From Bostrychus sinensis (lineage: Eukaryota; Chordata; Actinopteri; Gobiiformes; Eleotridae): DNA of 64,000 nt. Every line of letters starts with the position of its first letter. Within the stretch, counting starts at the first letter, position 1. The translations under genes were made by a program, and so were the position numbers. The stretch is from positions 6,733,254 to 6,797,253 of the forward strand of contig CM036242.1 of the NCBI GenBank assembly GCA_020698575.1, read 5' to 3'. Positions 11,641 to 24,762 of the stretch are shown in pieces. The notes below the pieces were generated by a model, which was given only the letters and a program-made list of their open reading frames with translations, was not told the origin of the DNA and did no database searches.

Positions 11641-12258
11641 CAGTGCGAGTGAACCACTTTAGTCCCTGTTTTGTCCAATAGTAATGCATGATTCTGGGTT
11701 AATACCAATTTCCTCCCGTGGTGTAGACCTGGGTTAGTCAGGATTTAAGCTTAGACATTAAAGATGCTACTTGGAAAGCCAAATAGTTTCTGAGGTGGTA
11801 TTTGGTGTAAAATGTTTGAGAAACACAGAGTTCCAAGCTGCACAGAAGCACAGTCTGACAATGTCATGCCTATGAATCAGAGCCAAGTTGTGGGGGTTAA
11901 ATGACCAGGTTATCGTTAGTTTCTACCAATATGACTATAGGTTTGGCTTAGGAAGTAGAGTTCTAGATTACCTCCAAGAGCTAAAGCATGCAAAAAAACA
12001 AAAACAGGAAAAAACATGTTAGTGCACCACGCAACTCATTCAATGTTCTCACACCGCATCTACAATACATACAACTGCTGACGTGGAAGCCCTTACTCTT
12101 CAAAACACTGAAAGAAAGGTGTTATTGATACATAAAAAATATTTAGCAAAACTATTTGGAGCTCAAAAACATATGCTTCTTGATTACTTTGCCATAGTCA
12201 GGTCAAGCGTTGCCATAGAAAAAGTAGTACTAAACTCAAATAGAGTAATATTCAATAC

Positions 12259-12339
12259 CTGCTTCAAGTGTTTCTTGAGTTCACAAGCTTCAGGCTCTGG
12301 AAGAGGAGGCAATATTTCTGCATTGGTGGGGGCTATGAC
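12259..12339 (-). CDS. madd: madd exon 7: cDENN-dDENN junction
   Basis: This 27-codon exon (phase 0/0) encodes VIAPTNAEILPPLPEPEACE followed by LKKHLKQ. It covers the end of cDENN and the short linker to dDENN. The acceptor region ttgcag follows a C-rich stretch and the donor is CAG/gtattg. A 6.7 kb intron follows, containing the 11-bp minisatellite. Confidence 0.96.
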
Positions 12340-12438
12340 CTGCAACCCCCCAAAAAAATATCATATTAGAAAATTCAAACTTTATTCAGTCCCACAAAAG
12401 AGAGATTATTATAAATATTTAGTATAAAGTTTACTGAC

Positions 12439-12552
12439 CCTGCTGCTGTCAAGATCCACTAGCCACACGTCATCGGGCATTTTGAAATCCGATTTGTAGA
12501 GAAAGAAGCTGGCTGGTACGCCGATGATATATGGAGTGGGGGCAAGGAGGAG
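12439..12552 (-). CDS. madd: madd exon 6: cDENN, second part
   Basis: This 38-codon exon (phase 0/0) encodes LLLAPTPYIIGVPASFFLY and then KSDFKMPDDVWLVDLDSSR. The PYIIGVPASF motif is diagnostic of DENN proteins. The acceptor is cctcacag; the donor AGG/gtcagt is unusual at position +3. It is separated from exon 7 by only 99 nt. Confidence 0.97.
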
Positions 12553-13496
12553 CTGTGAGGAGGGAAAACACACATTTTTAAGCCACTAAAATATTGTTTA
12601 TCTTTTTTGGCCTTCAGCTGTGACCTCTTCTCTCTCACATCAACTAACTTCATATGGTCATTTCACTCAACAAATACATTTCTGACATGGCTGGTTTATG
12701 GTGGAATAATGTTTTTTTACACTTCCAAATCATGACCACGACAGAGTTCACTGGAACATTCAGAAGTTTAGTAATCCTTCTGCAACCTATAGACCTTTTC
12801 AGGAATGATGTGTTTAGAAAAGTTGTGCACGGAGGCTGGTACCAAGATTAACGTTCTATATAATGTTGCTTTAAACAGCTCAACGTTGACACACTCACTA
12901 ATGCTATTAAAGCAGGCTCTGATATTACTCACATGTGGTCGAGATGTTGTCAATTGCCAAACCTGTCTTGATTATTCCTGGTGGCTAGCGCTAATTCCTT
13001 CACTAAAAATGCATAATCTTTTTTAACTTCGGTGCCAGTCTTTGGAAGGTAAGCGTTCTGTTTACAAACACAAGAAGGTTAGTTAGTTAGTTGGAACAAT
13101 AGGAATAAAGCAAAGGTCTTGAGAGAGCTTTGTGCTTTTAGCCAGACACCTTTTTATAGGTCAGACAAGACACAGGATTGCTTTCTAACCACTGATAGAT
13201 TTCAGACGGTGCCTCCTTTCTTCACGTGCTCAATACTTTTTTCACTGTGGCTTTCCATTTTGTCACACACAGCTGAATTTCAGAATGTAATTGTTTTGGT
13301 TTCTTTGTATGTAAGGATAAGTTTGGTTGTTGCTGTTATTGGTGACAATTTCATGTCAGTGCCATGTCAGAAATATATCTGTAGAGAAAAGTGTCAATCT
13401 TACCTGCTGTCAATCTCCTCTTTGGTCTTCCTCTATGCCTCCTGCCTGGCAGCTCTAACCTTAGCATCCTTCTACCCATCACTCACTACATTTAGT

Positions 13497-15010
13497 TTAG
13501 TTTAGCCTTTATTTGAAGGGACAATGTACAGAGACATTAAGCTCATAAAAACAGAGATGTTCCGCACCAGATTATAGCTAAATAGCTAGTTTCCATCTGC
13601 AGTCCCTGATTTACGTGAATAAAAATACAATGCAATTACACTCAAACAATCACAGTAAAAGCAGTAGTTCATAGACTCACTGTCTCCCCAAAACTCTTTC
13701 ACACACAGACCTAACCTCATCTCAACATTATTTACAGGAACATTCGTCTTATAAAAGGCGCATTACCAAGCTCAATTTAACAACTACAAATAACAATAAG
13801 TATTCCTGTGGAGAAGGAATTACATTGGTTAAAGTCCACAATCTACATTTATATATTACACAGAAGGAGAAACAAGAAGGTGCTGTGTTGGACTTAAATA
13901 GTTCAGTGTAGGCAGGTCTGACTCTTCCATAGCCATTTTTTAAGTTCTACAGTGAACATTGCATAGTTTGTTTGTTGTTTCAGTTCAGTTGCAAGATTAT
14001 TCCATTCCTTTATTGCATTATAAGAGAAGGCTGTTTGTGCAAATGAGGTCTTACGTTTAGGCAGGACACATGCAGGTTAAGAAAACTGAATTATTGCCTT
14101 ACTCCGATTATAACAATAGGAGTTTTAAACTGTCAACGTAATTGGAGTGAAGCAACTGGATAATGTGGTTCATTGTCAGACTACTGCTGCATGTACTGCA
14201 TGTACACCTTACTCCGATTAAGCTAGGAGAGGCATTCAACAGCACTCAGTACTAAATAGACAGAACATTAGACAGAACATCATTGGTGCTGTTAGAGAAG
14301 CAATTTAGACCAACATTACAGGTCCCTCAGCATCATGTGTTTCCTTGTTTTAAAGCAGAACTCAGAAACTCTGCTCATTTCTTTGCTGTTTTGCCTCATT
14401 TTCCTCTATAGAGCTCCCCCTACATTTGGGAGAAAAGCACTATCATAAATACAAGTCCATTCAACTCCTATTTTGGTCCCTCCCTCAGGTTTACTTTTGT
14501 TTTTCCCTCCTCGTATCTGTACAAAGTTTTTTTCTGCCACAACAAAAATCAAGAAATAAAGCCATCGCTAGCTTGTTGTTTTGCTAACCGCAATGTGTCG
14601 CTTTCTCTCAAGACCCGAGACTTTCGTAACATCGGGGTTGGTGCCACTCATACTTGCAAATGTCACCAGAGACACCAGGGGGAGACGCAGGACGCTTCAT
14701 TTACCCCACAACAACTCAATTATCCATTACACAGAGTTAAAAGTTTAAAAAGTTACTGAGTTCCCCATTAATAAAATAGCTATAGCCATAGCTTCGATTT
14801 TAAGTTTTATTTAGTAAAGTGAACGTGTTACAGTTTATATGCATAGGTAAAAATATGATAACAGTGTAAATTAGCTATGTTTATTAGCATTTAGCACCAC
14901 AAAGTTTTAGCGCAGCTGGTAATTGACCATTTCCTTAAAGAAATCTGACTGTAAACAGAGAATTAGCATAGTCAGAGTATGGTCTGCATGTAAACATAGT
15001 CAGTGTCCCT
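13497..15010 (-). repeat. LINE-tail repeat, copy 1
   Basis: On the minus strand the segment ends with a tail containing ctgcagatggaaactagc and cattgtcccttcaaataaagg. Blocks further upstream (to about 15010) match the repeat at 33301-34230 in the same order and orientation. No ORF survives. The family is inferred to be a non-LTR retrotransposon 3' part. Confidence 0.55.
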
Positions 15011-15696
15011 CCAACACACTGAACATGAGACGTCTCTCTGATTTACTCATTTCTTAATGCTTTCCATCCTCATCTCTCTCCAGCCTGGCTTCCTCTCTCT
15101 CCTTGCCTAAGTCTCTAAACCATAAACACTAATCTCACCGCAGTCTTGTACATCTTTTTCTTTCATTCTTGGTGATATTCTTTTATCACACTTTCCACTG
15201 AGCTACTGGGACCCGAGCAATATTGTAATGTCACACTGTGTCTAGAATAGGTGAGTTTCTAGGTACACAAAATAATTTAGTCATAAAATAAAAAATTAAT
15301 CTTACTAAAAGCCCTGTTTCCACGGTAACAGACTCAGAACAGTAAGACTACTTGTGAGCATTCACAATTTAGCCCAGCCAGTGAGATTTCCCTTTGTCTG
15401 TGGCCTGAACAACCAGAAAGAGGCTCATCATGCTACCCTCATGCTACCGACAGAGAAACCTCTTTTAGATTGCAATGCTTTAGCTTTCATGATAGTTCCA
15501 CCGCCTGCTGTTTTCAATCAAAGCTAATGTTGCTACTTCATGATAATAGGTGTGCCTTGTGCCTTTAGGTTTATGTCCTAAATGTTCCAGTATTACAGCT
15601 AGATATAGCTACAATGACAGTAGCACACCAGTTCAGAATGCAGGATGTAAAAATACATAGGGTTTTGAAGTCATATTTGTAGTCACCTTAGTTTAA

Positions 15697-16087
15697 AGAT
15701 CCCATATTATGCTTTTTTTTCAGGCGCTATGAAATAATTTTGGACACCTTTGCATTAGTATTTCGCCTTTTATAATTTAATATAATGTGTATATGGAAAA
15801 TGTTTTCTTTCAGGGAGCTGGTACTTTGGCACTTTGCAGAGAACGTTTGTCTTACTAACAATAGGGAATGGACAGAGCATAAAATGTCTAATGAGCACCG
15901 CTATTAGCAACATGATGCTAACAGATAGATAATGATGAGTTCACTGCTTCGAAGTGGCGGCAATTTAAGTGCTGAAATTATGAGTGAATGAAACAAAATA
16001 CTATTCCAGAAATGTTTTTGAGATGCAAACAACATTATAACATTGTTAAAAGCTCAGAAAGGTCAATTTACCGGAATAGGGGACCTG
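15697..16087. mobile_element. Decayed copy of the AGGGGAC/TTAA MITE
   Basis: It begins TTAA-AGATCCCATATTATGC and shares interior blocks with the element at 8606-9307, such as the 'agcaacatga.gctaacagatagataa' region and the end 'aaaagctcagaaa'. The right end is degraded. Confidence 0.5.
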
Positions 16088-16106
16088 TATAATACTTGGT
16101 TATGCC

Positions 16107-16510
16107 ATGGTTTGCAGTTGCAATCAGAAATATTCAACCCCCCATAAATTTGAAGGATTTATCATTTCAAGATTTTTTAAGAAGATAAAAAGATCCTGGC
16201 CTTCACAGTTTCCAGATTTAAATCCCATTGAAAATCTTTGGTGGGATTTAAAGAAGGCAGTGGCAGCACAGAGGCCATCAAACATCACTGAGATAGAGGC
16301 TTCTGCAGGTGAAGAATGGGCAAAGACTCCAGTCGAGAGGTGTCAGAAGGTTGTTAGAAATTACCCCAAATGTTTGTCAGAAGTTAAAATAGCTAAGGGC
16401 TGAGTAACACTGCCCATGGTTCTGTATTACAAGAGTCCCATTTTTCATTTGAACTTTCATTTTTGTTCATCATTATGTCTTTTGAGGTGAGGGGGTTGAA
16501 TAACTTACCT
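16107..16510 (+). pseudogene. Tc1-like transposase remnant (C-terminal part)
   Basis: One frame (16191-16401) reads SWPSQFPDLNPIENLWWDLK, then a short segment ending CLSEVKIAKG. This is the C-terminal catalytic region of Tc1 transposases, including the PDLNPIENLW signature. The flanks contain inverted 'ttcaacccccc'/'gggggttgaa' ends at about 16131 and 16485, so this looks like an internally deleted element. It is not functional. Confidence 0.75.
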
Positions 16511-16642
16511 TCATACATGTTTAATAAACAAATGGTGCCAGGTCTACAGTTCAAGAACAGTTCTAATTCAGTCTTTTTAAGTGCAACATAATAATACTGT
16601 ATTGTGTCACAAAATATATCAAAAATACTGCGTTAACAGTAC

Positions 16643-16774
16643 CTGTTCAGCAGAAGCCATGCATGTCGGTAACAAAGGAATGACAGGAAACATATACTCC
16701 AGAGGGTAGATCATGGCAACAAAGGCCATGACACTCATGGACAGAGCATTGTAGTCTCTGGACTGAAGAATGAC
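16643..16774 (-). CDS. madd: madd exon 5: cDENN core
   Basis: This is exactly 44 codons, phase 0 to phase 0. It encodes VILQSRDYNALSMSVMAF, then VAMIYPLEYMFPVIPLLPT and CMASAEQ. It is the most conserved part of the cDENN domain, with the hydrophobic YPLEYMFPVIPLLP strand/helix segment. Acceptor tatctatcag, donor CAG/gtactg. Intact, with no frameshift. Confidence 0.97.
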
Positions 16775-18866
16775 CTGATAGATACAAAACACAAATCATT
16801 AATGACAATAATCATAAGGCAAATGGTACAACAGTTTCATACAGTACACCTAGGATAAAGTAAAATGACAAGAAACCTTCTAGCTCTAAGCAGAATTTAG
16901 TGGCAGTACATTTTTTGGTAGAAGACAAAAGCTCTACTTTCAGACTGAATTAAATGAATGTAATAAATGTATTTCAAAAAAGCAAAATACAAGGTTGGTT
17001 TTCTTTTGAATCTGCTTGAGAACTGTGCTGCAGCTGCAAAACGAACTCAGACGAAAGGCTGTAGCTTTATTATTTATAAAGGAGAAGTCCGTGTGAATTG
17101 TTTAGTGCCTTGGGTAAGTTCAGGCTTATAGAAGGCATTTCGAAGGTCTGCAAGGCAAAATTAAACACAGGAAAATAAACTTGCATAATTTAGGGGCATT
17201 GCCTATTTGCTTTTGTGCAGTTGTGTCTTGGTCGATTGGTGTGGTATCAAATCTTCAGTTATATCCAAGGTTTGGTGCAAATGAGCAGAGTATCACTGTC
17301 TACGAGCAACGGTGGAACACTACACCAGCACAGGCAAACAAGTTCAGTCACATTCAGTCAGAGCTACGGTGTGGTGTTGGATGCGATTACGATATTACTC
17401 TATACAGGGTACGCAAAAATCCTGACGATATCACTTCCAATACTGTGGTTTTAATCTCCTGTGGTATGTTTATATTAAATGCCTGAAATCTGTGGTAATA
17501 CTCATGTAAATGTAAAGGAGATTAGGGAAGATATTTGTGTAGTTTAAGCTTTACCTTTTCAAATTAACAGCAACGTCGTCGTTTTCATTATCCTCTACGT
17601 TATTTAAATCAGTTGCCCTAAAGCTGAATAAATAAGTAGTCCATAAAATCTTAGGAAAGCCTTCTAGTGTTACTTTTGTACGTTGTTAATTTTTAACATT
17701 TGATCTGATATTTATTTGATCACACGTGTAAAAACGCCTACAGTGCTTTGCTCCACAGTTTTACACATCCACAGTGTTTTGGAAGGGTAAATAAAGAGGG
17801 GCGCAGAACAGAGAGACGCAGATGTGTTGGAGGATAAACTGTTGTGGTGGGTGGTGACCAGTTTAAAATTAAGTGATTATGTGTTGTGCCTTTATAAATG
17901 TGCGCATCTGAAACAGTTTTGTATTTTCTACACCTCCTTTTTGCCCAAACAATAGATATCCCTTCATTTAACTCAAATTTAAAAGCTATTTTACCCTCAA
18001 TTAAGTGGACAGGTGGTGATATAATTTCGGTTTAGTGATTTGAAAAAATGGATGCCACCCAATAGACCTTTTTCACAAAAAACAAAAGGGTAACCTGTTG
18101 CTTTATCCAATTCCCAATTGGCGCTTGTCGAAAGTGAAATGAAGCGAGTGTTTTAAACAAGCTTACTAAATTTCACGTTTGTAGACGTAGTGACAGTTAC
18201 AGAGGCAAAAACAATACCAACAGCCGGACAAATGCTACAAGTTCATGAAGAATTTACTCACGATTATCCAGTAAAGTAAAGGAGAAAGCTTAAATGCTAT
18301 CCACAACTGATGACAGCAGATGAACAGAGTATTTGTCTGTTAGACTGAAAATGTCCCAAAGAATTATAATGTAGCAAAGACCTGTAGTTTATATACTTAT
18401 TGTCGATTCTGACTCGCAGTGAGATCCACAGTGATGTTTTGTAAATGAAAACATGCTTATCTGTGTAAATATTTTAAGTCATGTTATGTAACAAACTGTA
18501 TCTTTTGTCTCTGCATCTGTGCAGTATGAACTGTAGTCGAGGGGCAGGCAGTTGTCAGAGCAAGAACTTTTTTATTTTTGGGCTCAGCTATTTTACACCA
18601 CTGGCAGCCGCAATCAGTTGAAAAGTGTGAAAAAGCTCTATTCTAGTATGGTGTACTACATTTTCTTTTTTAATATAATATAGTTAATAATGATGAGGTA
18701 TGAGCAGGTAAACTGAGTTGAGGACAAGTTATGTGCACTTGCATGAACAAAATGGATGTCAGTTGCCAAAATATCTTAATTCATAATTTGTGATATTTGT
18801 ATATATAACCGAAAGTACAGCCGGTAACTTAGCTTATGGCACCATTCTGTTTACAAACAATAAATG
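16775..18866. other. madd intron 4-5, part
   Basis: About 2 kb without a recognisable element. A 101-codon open frame at 17181-17486 resembles no protein I know and lacks supporting context. 20088-21240 at the other side of exon 4 is AT-rich and likewise unassigned. Confidence 0.4.
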
Positions 18867-18872
18867 GCTCTA

Positions 18873-19418
18873 TATGGAGGACCGTGAGCGCCACGCGAAA
18901 AGGAATAATGCTTTTATTAAGAGTTTTTAAAAGAGCCTTTAATAAACGAATTACTAAATGGTTTTATTAAATGACTTTTTAAAAGAGGATTTAATAAATG
19001 GATTACTAAATGGTTTTAATAAAAGAAGGACTAATAGCGTTATTCATTAATCCATTTAGGAAACCGATTTCTAAATGTATGAATGATTAATGAATAACGC
19101 TATTAATCCTTCTTTTATTAAAACCATTTAGTAATCCGTTTATTAAATGCTCTTTTAAACACTCTTTTAATAAAAGTATTTAGTAATCTCTTTATTAAAT
19201 AAACTTTTAAAAACTCTTAATAATAGCATTTAGTAATCCATTTATTAAAGGCTCTTTTAAAAACTCTTTTAATAAAAGTATTTAGTAATCTCTTTATTAA
19301 ATAAACTTTTAAAAACTCTTAATAAAAGCATTTAGTAATCCATTTATTAAAGGCTCTTTTAAAAACTCTTTTAATAAAAGCATTATTCCTTTTCGCGTGG
19401 CGCTCACGGTCCTCCGTA
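18873..19418. mobile_element. 546-bp palindromic element with TAYGGAGGACC ends
   Basis: The two ends are inverted repeats of more than 40 bp beginning TAyGGAGGACCGTGAGCG, flanked by GCTCTA on both sides (18867-18872 and 19419-19424). The centre is itself a palindrome around 'ctaatagcgttattcatt'. The right half has tandem copies of a unit of about 105 bp built from 'tttagtaatcc' and 'cttttaaaaactctt' motifs. It has no coding capacity. I do not recognise the superfamily. Confidence 0.8.
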
Positions 19419-19783
19419 GCTCTATACACTGTATCATAGATAAATACTGTTAGCTGTTTATGCAGAATAGCAATTTACCTCATTTAGATCATCATTCTTC
19501 ATTTAGATTGAATCTCATTAGTCTGGAAAAACATATTTATGTGCCAAGACTAATTAATGCCTTCACGTACCATTCACAGCAGTGAATGGTGTAAATTCTC
19601 TGCCTACTGTTTCCTAATTCACCTGCTTCTCTGCATACAATATTGATAAATGCCTTTTAAAACTGCCAACAAATACTGCTAAAAGCTAGACAAATGAGTA
19701 AATGCAACTGTCACAAGAAACAAATATGTTCCGCTTAAATAAAAACTTGAAAATCCTAAATGTCAACAATCAGACCTCCTCAC

Positions 19784-20087
19784 CTTGTGCTCTAGTAAGA
19801 CACAGCTGAGGACTTGAAGGCAGGCGTCCACCCCCAGCAGCTCCAGAGGCAGGTGCAGGGGGAAGTCCACCATGGAGAAGCGGGAATTGTCCGGCAGGGC
19901 GAACGTGAGGGGCCGTTTGAGTTCGTGGGGCAGGACCTCCACGTCCACGCGCCTCTGTCCCGCCACCGGCACCGGGGAGCGCAGCAGGCGGTAGATCCAG
20001 GACTCGATGTCCCGCAGGTCGGCCAGCAGTTGACTGCCCTTCTCCTCCATGGACAGTGCACCAGTGAACACCCTCCACATGGTGTCT
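19784..20087 (-). CDS. madd: madd exon 4: end of uDENN, start of cDENN
   Basis: This 304-nt exon (phase 2 in, phase 0 out) encodes DTMWRVFTGALSMEEKGS onward, through IYRLLRSPVPVAGQ and FSMVDFPLHLPLELLG to LLEHK. These residues link the uDENN domain to the first strands of cDENN. The acceptor is ctcctcag and the donor AAG/gtgagg. The exon is GC-rich in an AT-rich neighbourhood, with introns of about 15.5 kb upstream and 3 kb downstream. Confidence 0.96.
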
Positions 20088-21239
20088 CTGAGGAGCAGAC
20101 CGTAACGAGATCAGTAACATGACCACAAAATATCATTAAAGCCCGACACATACTGTAACATACCAGGGTCCATACACAATTTCTAATGCATCGCCCATTT
20201 AAATCCACTTTTAAAATAACTTACAGCTAAGGTAAATTCTATTTTCTTTGTTTTTATTATTGTTATAGTTCAGGTTTATCTGTAAGAACAGCAAGCGGCT
20301 ACATTATGCTTTTTTAAACCCATCTTGGTTACCTCTAGAACAGCACTGCACCTTTTACAACTTTTAAAAACATGACTAAAAGAAAGCTATTCCAATTCCA
20401 TTCCTTTTTATTTATTTATTTATTTTTTTATTACTTTATTGCCTTACTTTTCAGATTACTTATTAATTTATCTTTCAAAATTGCTTTTTTTGTTGTTAAA
20501 AATATTAGAATGAAAATAATGACCACAATAATAACTTGCAATTTCAACACAAACAATCTTTACACACAAAAGAAACAAAACTAAACTAATTTACCCCCCC
20601 CAAAAAAAAAACATAACAAAACAAAACAACAACTATACATGTCGTATTCCTGCATGAACAGCATGTATGTATTCCTACATTATTCCATGTATAAATCTCT
20701 GTATATCCACGTACACACTATGCATCATCCACATCTTCAATCCATGATGTAAATTATATCGCGCAGTATACACCTATTCACCACATATATCCAATATTTA
20801 CCTCATATGTTCATAATTAATTCCAATTCCATTCCAAATACTTTATTAATGCAATAAAGAAACGGGTGAAGAGACCAGCAAAGTGCCGCTCTGTTACCGT
20901 TGAACAGAAACAAAGAAAAAAATGCTTTTTTCTTCCTTAAACTTTTTGTATGATACCATTTTACTACAAAATAAAAAACGGTGAGGAATTAGTGGAAACA
21001 GAGCTGTACGCCTTTCTTTTTTGATGAATGTCTGGGAGCAGGCATACTTCTTATGCCTCATCTTGCAAAAGCAACGGTTCCGTCACAAATTATTTCTACA
21101 ACCAGGCTAAAACGCAACATCTTCCCATGGCATTGGACCAAATACAAATTTTGTTCATTCATGTCTACATATTCAATTAATTTTAAACATTCAAAGTAAT
21201 GCAAACTTAAATTTATTTTTGTAATTCAAAGTTTCTACT

Positions 21240-21660
21240 ACAGTGGCCCAGTATTTGTTTTATGATATTTTTTTAATTTGTTTTGTTTTTTTAATTTGTT
21301 TTAAACTTCTTTTTTTTTTTGGACTTTTTTAAATTTGTTTTATGACATTTTTTAATTTGGTTTGTTTTTTTAATTTGTTTTAATAAAAAAAATTTTTGTT
21401 TGTTATTTGTTTTGGACTTTTGTTAATTTGTTTTATGACATTTTTTAATTTGTTTTGTTTTTTTAATTTGTTTTAAAAAAAAATTTTTGTTTGTTATTTG
21501 TTTTGAACTTTTTTTTATTTGTTTTATGACATTTTTTAATTTGTTTTGTTTTTTTAATTTGTTTTAAAAAAAATTTTTTTTGTTTGTTATTTGTTTTGGA
21601 CTTTTGTTAATTTGTTTTATGACATTTTTTTATTTGTTTCGGGCCTTTGTTCGCTTGTTT
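21240..21660. repeat. T-rich minisatellite, unit about 90 bp
   Basis: About four imperfect copies of a T-rich unit containing 'tttgttttatgacatttttt' and 'tttgtttgttatttgttttg'. It lies in the 15.5 kb madd intron. Confidence 0.8.
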
Positions 21661-22279
21661 TGCACTTCTGGGCCACCGTAGTCTACAGAAAAAGTAGATG
21701 TACTAATAATGGTAGATGAGCCCCAGTTTCTTGCCTTGCATTAAAACCATACAAAATCTTGTCAAAATCTTTACAGACTTTACAACATATAAGGTGAGGT
21801 GATAATAAATTAATTAGATTAAATGCAGTTTTTAATTGTGATTGATGTCAAAAATATTTATATTGCAAAAAACTAATCACCACAGCAATTTTGTTTAATG
21901 GTTGCAAGGTTAATGATGCTGCAGTTCTCATGGAGGGGGAATTTACTATTGAATGGAAGCTATTATTAACAGTAGAAATATTGGAAATGAATTTTCTTCA
22001 GAGCAGTACGCCTTCGCAGCGGTACATGACAAACCAAGTCAATAGGATTCAAATGCCAAAGCCCCATAGAATAGATGGCACACCAATTATAGTTAGTTAG
22101 TATAGACAAAGAAGATAAACTGACTAAGCAGATATACTGAATGTATGCATGTTAAGTAACTGAGTTCAATAGTAAACTTATATTATTTACTCATTTTGTC
22201 CTGGAATAACCACCTCCTGCTGTTAAATATCTGATGTGAGAAAATGAGACGTTCAACAGATTCCGGAAGTGATTGTTGA

Positions 22280-22520
22280 AATATTGATGTGAAGCCCTCC
22301 ACTCGACACATTGTGGTGCCATTAAAGGCTCTCTGAGTGTTTGCTCAGTGTGAAGCTAAATCATTAGTCTTCTGGAGCCCTCCCACCAGCTGCAGATGCT
22401 ACCGGAGGGCAGCCACAGACCTCAATCTGTCAGCGCTGCCATGTGCTCCCAGCCATTATCCTCCTCTCCTCCTCTCTGTCACTGTCTAACCCCCACGTCA
22501 GGGTAAAGCTCTGGTTGTGT
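22280..22520. other. High-complexity non-coding segment, candidate conserved element
   Basis: A block of balanced composition without tandem or inverted repeat structure, without resemblance to other repeats in the window, and without an open frame. It stands out inside a long AT-rich, transposon-filled intron. Function is unknown; conservation is only a suggestion. Confidence 0.25.
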
Positions 22521-22584
22521 CCGAATGGGACCCTAGAACATCTGTGTTCATTTAGTTATTAAAGTCTTGTATTGTATTTGGTAT

Positions 22585-23440
22585 CATTTTATTTATTTCG
22601 AGCTAGTGAATAGTTCATGGTGTGCAATTAACAACAAAACACAAAGCAGAGGGGAAAAAACAACAAAAAACAACATTAAAATAATAAATTGTGTAATAAT
22701 ATTCATAACATTCATTTTAGCAAAACAATGAGTTATCATAATAAACCATACAGAAGCAATCTGCTCAAAAAAGAGTGGGAAGAAGTAAAACTTATTTAAT
22801 CCCACTGCCATCTGTCCAAAATACATAACACAAAGACAGCTGTATCCTTAGACAGCACCTTCCCTATGGGCACCAAACCCAAGATTTATCATATAATACA
22901 TAAATAACTAAATAAAGATATATACTATTCTTCTATAGGCTGTTAGAAATAATATTTAGCTATTACATCAAAATAATTTAGGGTAATTTGTTAGCATATA
23001 ATTCAAAAGTTAAGGTATTTAATAATTAATAAGCTATATTCTTTTGAATATACTATATATGTACTATAAATAAGTCTGCATATATACACACAAAATGTTT
23101 TACGACAGGAAACTAACAATTGTTATATATAAAAAAAAAGGCATTATCTAAGGAACAATAAGCACATATGAACAATGGTAAGACCAGAGTCATGAATGTA
23201 AAATAACATGACCATTAAGTCATTTTTGTAAAGAACCTGTGAATATTTTGGCATTGCTTGTGTTCGAGCCCCGGTCTATTCCGCAGTTTAACTCCACACA
23301 GACACAACAACGCACCGCTGGTAATGTAACATTTCCATATCCTCTCAGACCTCTCTCTAACTGTAAAAACTTTTGTATGTTGCTTGGTAATAGATAGTTA
23401 AATGCTTTATATACAATTTGTGCTGATATTTAACAAGGTC
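22585..23440 (-). repeat. Possible LINE 3' region
   Basis: AT-rich segment whose minus strand has text typical of fish LINE 3' parts (such as 'tcccactctttt' and 'gttaaactgcgga'). No frame is open. Assignment is tentative. Confidence 0.35.
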
Positions 23441-24049
23441 ATGAATTTTTAATAATTTTGACTGAATAAAAAGTTGATTTGTGTGCTCTAAGCATCCAAC
23501 CTTGTGTATGATACGGACTGCTCGTCTTGAAGATTAAAAGACAATACCACATCAAATACGCTGCAGAGTTGCAAATTAAGTTTATGGTGGCAATCGACCA
23601 ACAGCAAAACTAACTTTATAATGATCTCTGACATGGTGGTTATGTTTTCGCAGGCATTGCTTTATCTGTGAAGCTGTGTGAACAAAATAACACAACTCAA
23701 CATAACACATATTTTGATATAATTTTAGGAAAGGTCAGTAATGGAATGTCTGGATGCAATTTTTTTTAAAGGATCACTTAAAATTTTACAGGTGGAATTT
23801 CGGGTAAAAAAAATGACAAAAGTAAAACAGTTCATTATTAGCGGAGAACTACAAAAGGACTGAAACTAAATACAGACAATGAATGAATGTAAATTACAAT
23901 GAAAAACTTTTGACTGTGCAGTTTCTTTCTACAGGTAAATTAAAGTAACGCAGGTAATCACCGGTGTTCTGCAAACACTACTGCAGCAGGAAACTTTTTA
24001 AGGATTTCTTCTATTTCTTTATTATTTTTTGTTTAGTTTGTTTTTTTAA

Positions 24050-24560
24050 GTGCTCTCGTTTTATAGAAATGAATTGATGCACTTATCATGCAAAATCAAC
24101 TTCTGCTACTATGTTATAATCTTATTCCTTCATCAAAAACATACCTGGAGTTGTGTTTTCTTTCATTCAAACATCTGCATCTTGCATTCTCTGGCGCTGC
24201 CTTTCTGTAAGCTCCAAACAGCTCATTTCTATTTACCCCCACCCCCCTCTATACCTCCTCCTACTCCTATCAGCAAGCCCTCTACATCTCATTCATTTAT
24301 AAAATAAAACTGTGCACAGCTCAATTTCCTCAGATTCCTCACAGCTATTTTTCATTTTGTAGTAAAATGGCACCATACAAAAAGTTTTAAAGAGCTTTTT
24401 TTTTTCACAGTTTCTGTTCAAAAGAGCGCGACCTGTGCTGGTCTCTTCACGTTTCTGAATAACACCAGTAAAGTGAGAAAACATTCTTTTTTTTGTTTGT
24501 CAGAAAATGTTTTAAAGGTTGTAAAATGTGCAATTTAATTCTAGAGGTGACAAAAATATA
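24050..24560 (+). repeat. About 500-bp dispersed repeat, copy 1
   Basis: Shares blocks in order with 39256-39715 and with 60618-60728 plus 62161-62550: 'tctgctactatgttataat', 'tcattcatttat', 'aaaatggcaccatacaaaaa', 'ttgtaaaatgtgca'. Non-coding; family unknown. Confidence 0.7.
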
Positions 24561-24762
24561 TAAAAGTGTAATATATAGCCCTTTTAAAGTAATAAATTCA
24601 CAGTTTACAATTTTTTTAATTTTTATTACCAGAAGGAGCTGCAGTCTAATTTTGACATTTTTTATTTAAACATCATTTGTGTTCCTTGAAATTGTCTCCA
24701 TTATCTTATAAACAGAAAATATTATACAATTATATTAAATAAACAACACACTACTACACTAA

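Noticed and set aside
13119..13505. 128-codon hydrophobic open frame on the plus strand
   Set aside because: Composition reflects a T-rich repeat-like region with related text at 57890-58180; no domain recognised.
17181..17486. 101-codon open frame on the plus strand within a madd intron
   Set aside because: No recognisable domain, no splice or promoter context, and a second overlapping frame is equally open.
19814..20122. 102-codon open frame on the plus strand
   Set aside because: Antisense shadow of madd exon 4.
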